64,000 nt of DNA from Methanofollis aquaemaris (GTDB lineage: Archaea; Halobacteriota; Methanomicrobia; Methanomicrobiales; Methanofollaceae), in contig NZ_CP036172.1 of assembly GCF_017357525.1 (NCBI RefSeq), positions 682,001 to 746,000 on the forward strand, read 5' to 3'. Each line of letters opens with the position of its first letter. Position 1 is the stretch's first letter. Under the pieces are notes generated by a model that did no database searches, was not told the origin of the DNA, and saw only the letters and a program-made list of their open reading frames with translations. Shown one piece after another: positions 1 through 8,277 of the stretch. The translations under genes were made by a program, and so were the position numbers.

Positions 1-1
1 C

Positions 2-658
2 ATGACCTTCTCGCGGGCCGACTTCCTCTACGGCCCGCAGGACTGGCGCCCGTACCTCACCCCCCTCTCCCTCAACACGCTCCCCGCCACCGGCGAGGAC
101 GAGCAGTGGTATTTCATGCTCGTCAGACTCAACGAGACGCCGCAGGGCGGCAACCCGGCCCTGTATACTCTACGCTCGGTCGCCGTCGACTATGACTTCA
201 AAGACCTCTCCGGGACTGCCGCCTTCTATCTGTACGGCAAAAGGGCCGGGAGCGGGAGGACATGGACCAGCAGACAGGAGGGATATGGAGCCTCCGGGCT
301 CCTGGTCACGGGGACGGCCGCACCCGGCCGCGGGATGCCGCAGGCCTCCCCGTTCAAGCACACCGGCGAGTGGGTGGAGATGAGACTTGCCAACACCCAC
401 GGCCTCGGCCCCGACGAAATCCCCACGGCGACCGTCGCCTTCTGGTTCCCGCAGAACAAAGTCGGGCAGGACGCCCTCCATATCACCACCGACCCAGCCC
501 AACGCAAAGGCCAGGTCACCACCGACGCCGCCCCTTCGGGACGTTTCTTCATCACCCATACCGGGGGAAGCCAGGTCGGCGCTGTGTACCTCCTCGTCGC
601 CGTGGACCGACCCCAACCCGACACCTTCTCACTCAGGCTCATGACGGAGGCGGTATGA
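2..658 (+). CDS. Accessory protein of an ECF transporter locus, 5' end cut by window
   Basis: I do not recognise a named family. The reading frame is open from the first full codon, and the visible 218 residues look like a folded, mostly beta, extracytoplasmic domain (many aromatic, Gly and Thr residues, no membrane segment). The ATG at the very start is probably internal: a protein of this kind would need an N-terminal signal peptide, which would lie outside the window. Its stop codon overlaps the start of the ECF S-component gene (ATGA), so the two are translationally coupled and the protein is probably a surface or substrate-capture partner of the transporter. The function is inference from context only. 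Confidence 0.6.
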   Translation: MTFSRADFLYGPQDWRPYLTPLSLNTLPATGEDEQWYFMLVRLNETPQGGNPALYTLRSVAVDYDFKDLSGTAAFYLYGKRAGSGRTWTSRQEGYGASGLLVTGTAAPGRGMPQASPFKHTGEWVEMRLANTHGLGPDEIPTATVAFWFPQNKVGQDALHITTDPAQRKGQVTTDAAPSGRFFITHTGGSQVGAVYLLVAVDRPQPDTFSLRLMTEAV

Positions 659-1209
659 TGACCAGAAAAGAACCCTATTTCTCCCCCTATGAGATCGCCG
701 TCCTCTCGCTCTGCGGCGCACTCATCTTTGTCTCGAAGGTGCTGATCAAAGTCCCGCTCCACTCGCCCGGCCACTCCAGTCTCTTTGTGGTGATCCCCTT
801 CCTCGTCGGCTGCGGCGTGGTACGGAAACCCGGAGCCGCGACCTATATCGGCCTGATCACCGGACTGCTCGCCTCCTTCTTCGGACTCGAAGCCCTCCAT
901 CTCTTCGACGTCTTCAAGTACCTCGCCATGGGCCTGGTCATCGACGCCACCGCCCTGGTCTTCAACTTCAGGATGGACAACCCCGCCGTGGGCTTCATCG
1001 CCGGCGCCGCAGGGAGCATCGCAAAGATGGGGGTGAACTACAGCATCCACCTCCTCCTCGGCGTCCCGGCCACCTTCATCGTCCTCGGGGTCGGCGTGGC
1101 CTCGGTGACCCATCTCGTCTTTGGCGGGATCGGCGGGGTGATCGGCGCCCTTGTCATCGCCCGTCTCATCAGAGCAGGAGTGATCGCGGGTGCGCCCTCC
1201 TCATCCTGA
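655..1209 (+). CDS. ECF transporter substrate-binding membrane (S) component
   Basis: The protein has 184 residues and about five to six hydrophobic segments, as in S components of energy-coupling factor transporters, which bind a vitamin or metal in the membrane. It starts at ATG 655 overlapping the upstream stop, and its end overlaps the ATPase gene by 20 nt, so it sits in a four-gene operon with the fused EcfA ATPase and EcfT. The sequence ends in a run of small residues. The substrate cannot be read from the sequence: no CbiM-type N-terminal metal site or recognisable BioY/ThiT signature was seen. Assignment as an S component rests mainly on topology and context. Confidence 0.75.
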   Translation: MMTRKEPYFSPYEIAVLSLCGALIFVSKVLIKVPLHSPGHSSLFVVIPFLVGCGVVRKPGAATYIGLITGLLASFFGLEALHLFDVFKYLAMGLVIDATALVFNFRMDNPAVGFIAGAAGSIAKMGVNYSIHLLLGVPATFIVLGVGVASVTHLVFGGIGGVIGALVIARLIRAGVIAGAPSSS

Positions 1210-2638
1210 CCCCATCATCGATATCCATAGCCTCTCATGCACCTACCGGGACCGGGGCACGGTCCTGAAAGACCTCGACCTCTCCATCAGAGAGGGAGAG
1301 TTCGTCCTCCTTACCGGCCCTTCGGGTGCAGGGAAGTCCACGCTTCTCAGGTGCATCAACGGACTCTTTCAGCACGACGGGATACAGGGCACGGCCAGCG
1401 GCGAGGTGCGGATCTGCGGGATGGACCCGGCCGACACCCGCGTCTGTGACCTTGCACGCCTGGTCGGCACCGTATTCCAGGATCCCGACCACCAACTCTT
1501 CTCCAGCGATGTCGAGAGTGAGATCGCCTTCGGCCTCGAGCAACTCGGAGTGGACCCCGCAAAGATGAGGGGGCGGATCGAGGAAGCGGCCGGAGTTGTC
1601 GGGATCGAGCACCTCATCCAGAGAGAGGTGAACGCCCTCTCCTGGGGAGAACGGCAGCGGGTCGCCATCGCATCGGTCATCGCGATGCACCCAAAAATTC
1701 TCCTCCTGGACGAACCGACCTCGGGGATCGACCAGAGCGGCGCCGGACACCTCGTCTCGGTTCTGAAGAGGTTGAACGAGGAGATCGGGCTGACGATCGT
1801 CGTCGCCGAACACCGGTACGAACATTTTTCCAGGGTATGTTCCAGGCTCGTTTCAATCCAGGACGGCACGGTTTGCTATGATGGTCTGCCGGTGAGACCG
1901 GACCTGCAGGTATCGGAGCGCGACCAGGGCTCAGCGACCGGAGCAGATGTGCCCGACCGACCGCCCCTCCTCTCCTTTGAAGGGATCGTCTACACCTATC
2001 CCGGGGCCGCACGCCCGGCCCTCAACGGCGCCACGCTCTTGGTTCACGCCGGGGAGGTGGTCGTCCTCGCCGGCCCGAACGGGTCAGGGAAGAGCACGCT
2101 GCTCCGCCATGCCAACGGTCTCCTCACGCCTGACCGGGGTACGGTCAAGGTCGGTAAAGAGGAGATCAGAGGAAAGTCAGTGGCCGAGATCGCCTCTTCG
2201 GTCGGATTCCTGGCGCAGCATGCCGACACTCAACTTTTTGCCGAGACGATCGGGGACGAGATCTCCTTCGCACCGGAGAACCTTGGCTTCTCCCCGGAAA
2301 AAAAGGAGGCGTCGGTCAGTCGGGTGATGGGCGCCCTGGGCCTGGACCGGATCGGCCGTTTTGCCCATCCCCTCAACCTCTCGGTCGGCGAGAAACAGCG
2401 GGTGGCTATTGCGGGCATCCTTGCCATGGAGACACCGGTGCTTGTTCTCGACGAACCCACCCTCGGCCTCGACCCTGCCCGCAAGGCCGGACTCGCGGAA
2501 GGGTTGCGCCGCTTCGCGAGGGAAGGTAAAGCAGTGCTGGTCACCACCCATGACCACGAGTTCGCCACCCTCCTCGACGGGCGTGAGGTCAAGATGCAGG
2601 ATGGGCGGGTCGTTCCAATGGGAGGAGAGCAGGGATGA
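1190..2638 (+). CDS. ECF transporter ATPase, two ABC domains fused
   Basis: A 482-residue cytoplasmic ATPase made of two complete ABC nucleotide-binding domains in tandem. Domain 1 has Walker A GPSGAGKST (residues about 43-51), signature LSWGERQRV and Walker B LLLDEPTSG; domain 2 has GPNGSGKST (about 294-302), LSVGEKQRV and VLDEPTLGLDP. Both sites look catalytically intact. In many ECF systems EcfA1 and EcfA2 are separate genes; here they are one chain, which powers uptake through EcfT and the S component. The start is GTG 1190, inside the end of the S-component gene; the 3' end overlaps ecfT as ATGA. The linker (about residues 235-260) is acidic and variable. Confidence 0.92.
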   Translation: MRPPHPDPIIDIHSLSCTYRDRGTVLKDLDLSIREGEFVLLTGPSGAGKSTLLRCINGLFQHDGIQGTASGEVRICGMDPADTRVCDLARLVGTVFQDPDHQLFSSDVESEIAFGLEQLGVDPAKMRGRIEEAAGVVGIEHLIQREVNALSWGERQRVAIASVIAMHPKILLLDEPTSGIDQSGAGHLVSVLKRLNEEIGLTIVVAEHRYEHFSRVCSRLVSIQDGTVCYDGLPVRPDLQVSERDQGSATGADVPDRPPLLSFEGIVYTYPGAARPALNGATLLVHAGEVVVLAGPNGSGKSTLLRHANGLLTPDRGTVKVGKEEIRGKSVAEIASSVGFLAQHADTQLFAETIGDEISFAPENLGFSPEKKEASVSRVMGALGLDRIGRFAHPLNLSVGEKQRVAIAGILAMETPVLVLDEPTLGLDPARKAGLAEGLRRFAREGKAVLVTTHDHEFATLLDGREVKMQDGRVVPMGGEQG

Positions 2639-3414
2639 AGCGTCAGAGAGGGGTGCATTATATCAAGGAGAGCACCTGGCTCCACCGCCTCGACCCGAGA
2701 ACAAAACTGGTCGCCCTCGTCCTGCTCAGCATGGCGGCGATGGCGACCGAAGAGCCCCTCCCCCTTCTTCTCATCTTCGGGACCGTGCTCATCACCGCCG
2801 CACTCTCGCACATGACCCGTCCCTTCCTCGGGTCGCTGCGCCTCCTCATGCCGGTCCTCCTCTGTATCCTCATCATCGACGCCTTCTTCCCGCGGGCCGC
2901 CTGGGGGACGGTCTACTACTCAGCCGAATTCTGGATCTTCCACCCGGTCCTCTCCACCGGCGGACTCCTCTTCTCGGCGGCGATGTGTCTGCGCCTCCTC
3001 GCGGTCGGAGGATTTTCTTTTCTTTTCATCATGACGACCGCCTTCTCGGACTTCGTCAGGAGCCTACGAGCCTCAGGTCTCCCAAACACCCTGGCCTTCT
3101 CCCTGGGTTACGCCCTCAGGTCGGTTTCGGCCCTCACCGAGGATATCGGAAACATCATGGATGCCCAGCGGTCGAGGGCCCTTGAGTTCGACAGAGGAAA
3201 TCTCGTCAAAAATCGGCATAAGATCCTGGCCCTTGCCGTGCCGGCGACTGTCTCGGTCCTCTCCAGGGCACGACAGGTCTCCGAAGCGATGCAGTGCCGG
3301 GGCTTCGGGGCCGCCGCACACCCGACCTGTTATCAGGTGCAGGGGGGAGGGTGGGAGGACGTCGCTCTGGTCGGGTGTGTCCTCCTTGGTGCCGCAGTCT
3401 CCTTCCTCTTATGA
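2635..3414 (+). CDS. ECF transporter transmembrane coupling protein EcfT
   Basis: This 259-residue membrane protein has the family's usual layout: hydrophobic segments near residues 25-60, 75-95, 105-140 and at the extreme C-terminus, with two cytoplasmic coupling helices carrying Arg-Gly motifs (QRSRALEFDRG near 180 and QCRGFG near 220) that dock onto the two ATPase domains. It transmits ATP hydrolysis to the S component. It is last in the operon; its stop overlaps by 6 nt the end of the convergent nitrogenase-like gene, so there is no intergenic terminator between the two operons. Confidence 0.9.
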   Translation: MKRQRGVHYIKESTWLHRLDPRTKLVALVLLSMAAMATEEPLPLLLIFGTVLITAALSHMTRPFLGSLRLLMPVLLCILIIDAFFPRAAWGTVYYSAEFWIFHPVLSTGGLLFSAAMCLRLLAVGGFSFLFIMTTAFSDFVRSLRASGLPNTLAFSLGYALRSVSALTEDIGNIMDAQRSRALEFDRGNLVKNRHKILALAVPATVSVLSRARQVSEAMQCRGFGAAAHPTCYQVQGGGWEDVALVGCVLLGAAVSFLL

Positions 3415-4506
3415 TTGTCCGCAGACATTGAGCACTGCCTCCATCAGGGCCAGGGTACCCTCGACCCCGACGATCGGCCTGGCATGGAGGCGTACCCGCC
3501 CGCGCTGCGGGAAGGTGAGCCCGACGTACGGCACCCCGGGGGCGGCGGCATGTTCATATGAAGAGCCCAGGATGAGGTCGGGATCGGCCGCGGCGATGAG
3601 ATCCTGCACTCCCTCCAGAGAGACGGCCGCCCCCTCGCCATTGCGCGGGGCAAGGCAGACGATCTCCGCATCGAGATAACGCCGCAGAGCGCGGGCGGCA
3701 AAGTCGGCATATGCCCGGCCCCCAAAGACCGCCACCGCAGGTGGGTCGTGACGGGAGAGGAACTTGTCGCAGAGATGATCGATCCGCTCCTCCGCGGCGT
3801 GCGCCTCCCCAACCACCGGCGTGGGATCAAGGTCCCACCGATCGGCGGCCGCCGAGATCGCGGCGACCGTCGCCTCCAGGCCGAGGAGCGAACCGGCGGC
3901 CCTGCCAACCCCGGAGGCAAGGTCGGGATTGGTCTGGAGGGTCACCGCGCCGCATCGCTTCACCTGTTCAAGGGGTCCGGCGGCGAGGGCCGCGGCCACC
4001 CGCCCCCCGACCAGGGTCACGAGCCGCTGTGTCTCATGGAGGTTGCCCAGGTAGAAAGGGTCGACCGGATTGAGCCCGTCGATGGTGAGCCCTTCCTCCT
4101 CAGCCCCCACCTCGGGGGCGACGGCCGCGAGCGCCCGCATATACCCTTCTTCCATCCTCCCGGCAAAGCCCGGACTGTCGACGACGAAGACGTCCATGCC
4201 GTCGAGCGCACCCCTGATGTCCTCGCCGATCACCGCCGGGACACAGGAGAGGACGACTGCCACCGGAAGGCCGGAGGAAGCCACTTCAGAGACGACCGAA
4301 CGGAGGCGTTCCTCCGAGCCCATGATCACCTCGTCCTCGACAAGGAGGGTGGCATGCACGGGGCGCTTGAGAAGGGAGGCCGGGTAGAAGTAACAGCCCG
4401 ACGAGCCGTGGATCACCACCTCCAGCCCGGTAAATCCCGAGAGGCAGGCGACCGCCCCGGTCATCGCGCACGGCCAGAGGGGATCGGGGCATGGGCACTC
4501 AGGCAT
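3409..4506 (-). CDS. Nitrogenase-like component 1 subunit (NifD/NifK superfamily), second subunit
   Basis: A 365-residue protein of the nitrogenase component-1 superfamily, much shorter than NifD or NifK (about 480-520). Three cysteines sit where P-cluster or [4Fe-4S] ligands are found: Cys13, Cys38 in HGSSGC and Cys88 in LSCVPAVIGED (spacing 25 and 50). A longer reading frame exists, but ATG 4506 has a good ribosome site (GGAGG) and overlaps the upstream gene's stop by 8 nt. It is the last gene of a reductase-subunit-subunit operon, so it most likely forms a heterodimer with the adjacent homologue and receives electrons from the NifH-like protein. The substrate is unknown. The sequence does not carry the N-terminal HGPSGCCFRTARL-type motif I associate with CfbD (from memory). 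Confidence 0.82.
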   Translation of the reverse strand: MPECPCPDPLWPCAMTGAVACLSGFTGLEVVIHGSSGCYFYPASLLKRPVHATLLVEDEVIMGSEERLRSVVSEVASSGLPVAVVLSCVPAVIGEDIRGALDGMDVFVVDSPGFAGRMEEGYMRALAAVAPEVGAEEEGLTIDGLNPVDPFYLGNLHETQRLVTLVGGRVAAALAAGPLEQVKRCGAVTLQTNPDLASGVGRAAGSLLGLEATVAAISAAADRWDLDPTPVVGEAHAAEERIDHLCDKFLSRHDPPAVAVFGGRAYADFAARALRRYLDAEIVCLAPRNGEGAAVSLEGVQDLIAAADPDLILGSSYEHAAAPGVPYVGLTFPQRGRVRLHARPIVGVEGTLALMEAVLNVCGQS

Positions 4507-5542
4507 GGACACGCCTCCTCCACCGGTGGAGCAGACGCCTGATCCCGGCCGTCCCGACCGGCGGGCTGTACGGAAGACTGACCCCTGCGCCGTCAGAATC
4601 GACCTGAAGATCAAGCGCTTCCATCACCCGCCGCACCGGTGTGCACTCCAGGGCCCTGAAAGTCATGGGATCGATGGAGAAGACCGAGCCGCGCAGATCT
4701 GCAAACGAGTCCAGCATCGCGCTCTGCCGCTCCTCTTCCCGGCGCACCGCCCCGTCGGTCCGCAGGCCCAGGAGCGTGCCAACCTCCTCCAGGAAGGCGA
4801 TGCTCCCGTCAAGACCGATCGGAAACGAGGAAATGTACGGCGTGCCGAAACGCTCCTTCAGCGCCTCGCCCACCGGGGCCAGGGACGGTTCCCTGAGGAC
4901 GTTGAGCCGACCAGTTCCGACCTGTTTGAGATCGGCATAGCGCACGTCCCGCACAAAGCGCAGCCCGACCTCAAGACCGAGGGACGCAAGCAACCGTTCC
5001 ACCTCGGCGAAGTTCTCCTCCACCTCGTACTCCAGGTTCTTCTCCCCGATGATGGTGACCGTCTCCCCGGCCCCCTCGACCGGGTCGGCCTTTGCGGCCA
5101 TGGTCGTGAGGGCCGCGTTCAGCCCATCGGAAAAGCAACCGCCAAGAAATCCGGCGGTCGGAAGCAGGACCACCGGGACACCGTAATCCTCGCTGCAGAC
5201 CGAGGCGGCATCGTCCCCGATCGTTTCGGTGATGCAGGTGGTCAAGACGAAGATGACGCCCGGCCTCCTATCTGCCATCGCCCGGAGAGTTGCCGCCAGG
5301 TCTTCCTCGCCGCCGAAGATCACGCCCTGCTCGGAGAGCCTGGTCGGGACGATCTTCGGAATTGCGGGGTGCCCCTGCTCGGCCATGGCTGCATGAAGGA
5401 GAGAGACATTGTGGTGGGCGCAGCCCTCAGGGCCGTGTACCACCGTCACCGCGTCCTCTACCTGTGTCGTGATCGAGAGAGCACCGGTGAGGGTGCACCC
5501 CTCATATCTCTGCGAACTGGAGTGCGAGGTCTTCGAGTTCAT
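4499..5542 (-). CDS. Nitrogenase-like component 1 subunit (NifD/NifK superfamily), first subunit
   Basis: A 347-residue paralogue of the following gene. Conserved superfamily cysteines are Cys16 ([10 protein letters not shown]), Cys41 (VHGPEGC) and Cys103 ([11 protein letters not shown]); the 25 and 62 spacing is close to that of P-cluster ligands in NifK and NifD. With the other subunit, six cysteines would be available at the interface, as in nitrogenase or in dark-operative reductases. ATG 5542 is preferred because the conserved region begins right after it; the frame could extend to 5599. It overlaps the NifH-like gene by 41 nt and the next gene by 8 nt, indicating strict co-translation. 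It is not complete NifD, K, E or N by length; the reaction is unknown. Confidence 0.85.
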   Translation of the reverse strand: MNSKTSHSSSQRYEGCTLTGALSITTQVEDAVTVVHGPEGCAHHNVSLLHAAMAEQGHPAIPKIVPTRLSEQGVIFGGEEDLAATLRAMADRRPGVIFVLTTCITETIGDDAASVCSEDYGVPVVLLPTAGFLGGCFSDGLNAALTTMAAKADPVEGAGETVTIIGEKNLEYEVEENFAEVERLLASLGLEVGLRFVRDVRYADLKQVGTGRLNVLREPSLAPVGEALKERFGTPYISSFPIGLDGSIAFLEEVGTLLGLRTDGAVRREEERQSAMLDSFADLRGSVFSIDPMTFRALECTPVRRVMEALDLQVDSDGAGVSLPYSPPVGTAGIRRLLHRWRRRVHA

Positions 5543-6320
5543 CCATCTCAATAGGGGTGGGTATTGAAGTCCGATCGTTGGTGAGGACACGTCCGGCAAG
5601 TTCCTGGTACACCGCCGCCTGCTCGGAGTCGGGGGCGTATTCCATCACGGTCTGCTTGTGGACCTCGGCAAGTTGCACGGTGCGTGAACGTGGGATGTAG
5701 GCCACCATCTCGGAATTGATCCGCCGGGCAAACTCGCGGACCAGTTCTTCCTCGCCTGCCATGTTCTTTGCGTTGCAGATGACGCCGGCAAGACTGCAGG
5801 TCTGCTTCGAGCGCTTTGCAAGGCGTGCCACTGCCTTGGCGATGTTGTTTGCCGCATAGAGGGACATCAGTTCGCCTGAGGTGACCAGGTAGACCTCCTC
5901 GGCATAGCCTTCCCGCATCGGCATCGCAAACCCCCCGCAGACGACATCGCCAAGGACGTCGTAAACGATGACATCGCCCTGGAGCGCTCCGAGCCGTTCC
6001 AGAAGTCTGAAAGTGGCGATGATCCCACGGCCGGCACACCCGATCCCGGGCTCGGGACCGCCGGCCTCGACGCACCTCACGCCGGCAAAACCCTTACGGA
6101 CCACTTCGTCGGTCGAGACGCTGTCCTCACCCTTCTCCCGTATGAGGTCAAGAACAGTCGGGATCCATACCCCCTGCATCAGCATCCTAGTGCTGTCTCT
6201 CTTCGGGTCGCACCCGATCTGGAGCACATCGAGTCCTTTTGCTCCCAGTGCTGCGGAGAGGTTTGCGGAAGTGGTGGATTTCCCGATACCCCCCTTCCCG
6301 TAGAGGGCGATCTGTTTCAT
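5502..6320 (-). CDS. NifH-like ATP-dependent reductase of a nitrogenase-like system
   Basis: A 272-residue homodimeric-type iron protein. It keeps the P-loop GKGGIGKST at the N-terminus, the switch motif CDPKRDST, and both [4Fe-4S] cysteines in the nitrogenase contexts [13 protein letters not shown] and [11 protein letters not shown]. It should therefore be a working ATP-dependent electron donor to the two downstream component-1 subunits. Length matches NifH, BchL and CfbC. Because the operon has two different component-1 subunits rather than the single CfbD, a role in F430 synthesis is unlikely; a nitrogenase-like enzyme of unassigned substrate is the better reading. A TATA-like box 26-34 bp upstream implies an almost leaderless transcript. 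Confidence 0.9.
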   Translation of the reverse strand: MKQIALYGKGGIGKSTTSANLSAALGAKGLDVLQIGCDPKRDSTRMLMQGVWIPTVLDLIREKGEDSVSTDEVVRKGFAGVRCVEAGGPEPGIGCAGRGIIATFRLLERLGALQGDVIVYDVLGDVVCGGFAMPMREGYAEEVYLVTSGELMSLYAANNIAKAVARLAKRSKQTCSLAGVICNAKNMAGEEELVREFARRINSEMVAYIPRSRTVQLAEVHKQTVMEYAPDSEQAAVYQELAGRVLTNDRTSIPTPIEMDELEDLALQFAEI

Positions 6321-6790
6321 ATCCCGGTACTATAGGGATGCATCCGATATATAGTCGGTTGGTTTTAACACAAGAAATGTAGTTCACTCAGATCTGGAGA
6401 ATCGGGCGGTATAATGGCTAATTACTATGATAATGATCTATTGGATTTATTCCATAGTGATGAATGAATACTTGGGCACCCCTGACCCTCTCGGAACTGA
6501 TACACAGAGGGCAGATACACCTTCATAACGATCAGCCCTCTGCCTTCCCCGCCCACGCAATCCCCGAGGTTCCGGAGGCATCGCCCCGGCGCGAGCGTGG
6601 GGGAAGGCAAACCTTCAGACAGGCCGACCCACCAGAAGGATTCTCAACTGCCGTCTCACGCCGGGGGAAAAACCCGGATCCCTCATGGCGAGAATTGACA
6701 GGGCGGCGATTGAGCGGTGTTCCCACTCGCGGCCCTCTCACGACTGAAGGGATCGAGAGGTCCATCAGAGCCAGAAGATCCTCCGTCTCC
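6321..6790. other. Gene-free region with inverted repeat and degenerate dispersed repeat
   Basis: This gap separates the end of trkH from the nitrogenase-like operon, both on the minus strand. The half near the operon is AT-rich. An inverted repeat ATTACTATG (6421-6429) / CATAGTGAT (6453-6461), with one mismatched pair, lies 100-140 bp upstream of the NifH-like start and could be a regulator site. The half near trkH (about 6590-6780) is GC-rich and shares short blocks (ggcggcgattga, gccgtctcacgccggg) with other intergenic repeats in the window. No coding frame here looks real. Confidence 0.5.
6344..6358 (-). promoter_or_regulatory. TATA box of the nitrogenase-like operon
   Basis: The sequence ccgatatatagtcgg lies 24-38 bp upstream of the NifH-like ATG (6320). 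On the minus strand it reads as an AT core flanked by CCGA/TCGG arms, so it is both a TATA box and a short inverted repeat. Placement predicts a transcript with only a few leader bases. Confidence 0.55.
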
Positions 6791-8251
6791 TCACTCAAAA
6801 CCCTTGACAAGGCCGACGAAGAGAACCAGGATCGGCACAAGTTCCAGACGGCCAAACCACATCAGGAAGATAAAGAGCCACTTGGAGCCCAGGCTCATAT
6901 CAGGTGTGACAAAGCCGGTGCTGATCCCGTTGTTGCAGAAGGCCGAAACGATCTCGAAGATCACATTCGAGGACTCGAAGGGGGCGCCGTGCTCGAGGTG
7001 GAAAACGGCGATGGTGCAGATGAAGACGGTGAGGAAGTAGAGGATGATGATCAGCATGTTCTTCGAGACCTCGACTTCGGCGATGTTCTTCTGCACGGTC
7101 TTGCCCCCGTGCCTGAAGGGAACGACAACCTTGCCGGAGACGAAGATCCGCTTGAACCACCATGCAAGACTTTCGAGCCCGATAATCACCCTGGAGATCT
7201 TCATACCTCCGGCGGTCGACCCGGAAGAACCACCGATGAGCATGAAAATCACCAGGAAGAGAACCGTGACCGACGGCCAGGTATAGGGAGAGGTGTTCTG
7301 GAAACCGGTACTCGTGATCGCCGCGGTCGCCATGAAGAGACCCTGACGGACGGCGTCCATAGTCTCTGCGCCGGTGAGGTACACGAGATCGAGGGCGACG
7401 ACCAGAAATCCGACACCGGTAAGAGCAAGGAGGGCGATGGCCTGACGGTCCCCGAAGAAACCGAACTTCCGGTTGTGATACATCAGGTAGTAGAGTTTGA
7501 AGGGCATCGCACCTGCGATCATCACCGGGATGAGAAGGAACTCGAGGTTCGCGTTCTGATAGAAGGGGATCCCCTCCGAGTGGACAGTGAATCCGCCGGT
7601 GGCGATGGCGGTCATTGCAAGGTTCGTGGCATCCCAGAGCGTGACACCGGAGAGGAGGACGAGTCCGATGGAGAGGAGCGTGATGATGATATAGATCCGC
7701 CACATCGCAAACCCGGTTGCGACGACACTCGGCATGAAGGCCTCGGTCCTGGCCTCTGAGCGGTACAGGCCCCGCTGGACAAGCCCCGAGCGGCTCGCCA
7801 GGGCGATGGTGAAGGCGACGATCCCGATCCCGCCGAGCCACTGCATGAAGGTCCGCCAGAAGAGGATGGTTTTGGGAGTGGCGTCGATGTCAGGGAGGAG
7901 GGTCATGCCGGTGTCGGTCCACCCTGACATCGCTTCAAAGATGCTGTCGGTGATCGGCATCCCGAGGCCGACGATGAAGGGGACCGAACCGATGGCGGCC
8001 GAGATGAGCCAGATAAGAGCGACGGCTGCAAGAGCCGCCGAGAGTTTGGCCTCGCGCGCAGGACGAGGCACCTGCATCAACAGTGAGCCAAGGACGACAT
8101 AGATGATGGGGACAAGCCCCATAGGCAGGAGCATCTCCCATTCCCGATAGATGAGGGCGACAATGAGGGGGAGGCAGGTGACGACCCCCATAAACCTGAG
8201 GATCCTCCCGATATCAGGAGCGATAGCGGAGATATACTCTGACCTGTCCAT
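6791..8251 (-). CDS. trkH: Trk-type potassium transporter, membrane subunit TrkH
   Basis: A 486-residue membrane protein of the TrkH/KtrB superfamily, which conducts K+ (or Na+) across the cytoplasmic membrane. Repeated hairpin pore motifs are visible: AMSGWTDTGM near residue 107, TAIATGGFTVHS near 215-225, AAITSTGFQNTS near 310 and CNNGISTGF near 450, each with the selectivity-filter glycine. The GGIGIVAFTIA segment near 140-150 is also typical. The protein would normally work with a cytoplasmic NAD-binding TrkA subunit, not encoded next to it. The upstream neighbour on the same strand is phosphoribulokinase, with a 26-bp gap, so the two may share a transcript although the functions are unrelated. 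Confidence 0.93.
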   Translation of the reverse strand: MDRSEYISAIAPDIGRILRFMGVVTCLPLIVALIYREWEMLLPMGLVPIIYVVLGSLLMQVPRPAREAKLSAALAAVALIWLISAAIGSVPFIVGLGMPITDSIFEAMSGWTDTGMTLLPDIDATPKTILFWRTFMQWLGGIGIVAFTIALASRSGLVQRGLYRSEARTEAFMPSVVATGFAMWRIYIIITLLSIGLVLLSGVTLWDATNLAMTAIATGGFTVHSEGIPFYQNANLEFLLIPVMIAGAMPFKLYYLMYHNRKFGFFGDRQAIALLALTGVGFLVVALDLVYLTGAETMDAVRQGLFMATAAITSTGFQNTSPYTWPSVTVLFLVIFMLIGGSSGSTAGGMKISRVIIGLESLAWWFKRIFVSGKVVVPFRHGGKTVQKNIAEVEVSKNMLIIILYFLTVFICTIAVFHLEHGAPFESSNVIFEIVSAFCNNGISTGFVTPDMSLGSKWLFIFLMWFGRLELVPILVLFVGLVKGFE

Positions 8252-8277
8252 CCAGACAAGGTTCTGCTCGTGACCTC

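Noticed and set aside
3409-6320. Assignment of the nitrogenase-like genes as nifHDK or as CfbC/CfbD.
   Set aside because: NifD and NifK are much longer and have cofactor-ligand regions not seen here; the F430 enzyme uses one component-1 protein, and the CfbD-type N-terminal motif is absent. The alternative could still be tested by phylogeny.
6464-7759. A long plus-strand reading frame of 431 codons rich in Asp, Glu, Gly and His.
   Set aside because: It is the exact antisense of trkH, has a composition typical of shadow frames in GC-rich DNA, and no protein family match.
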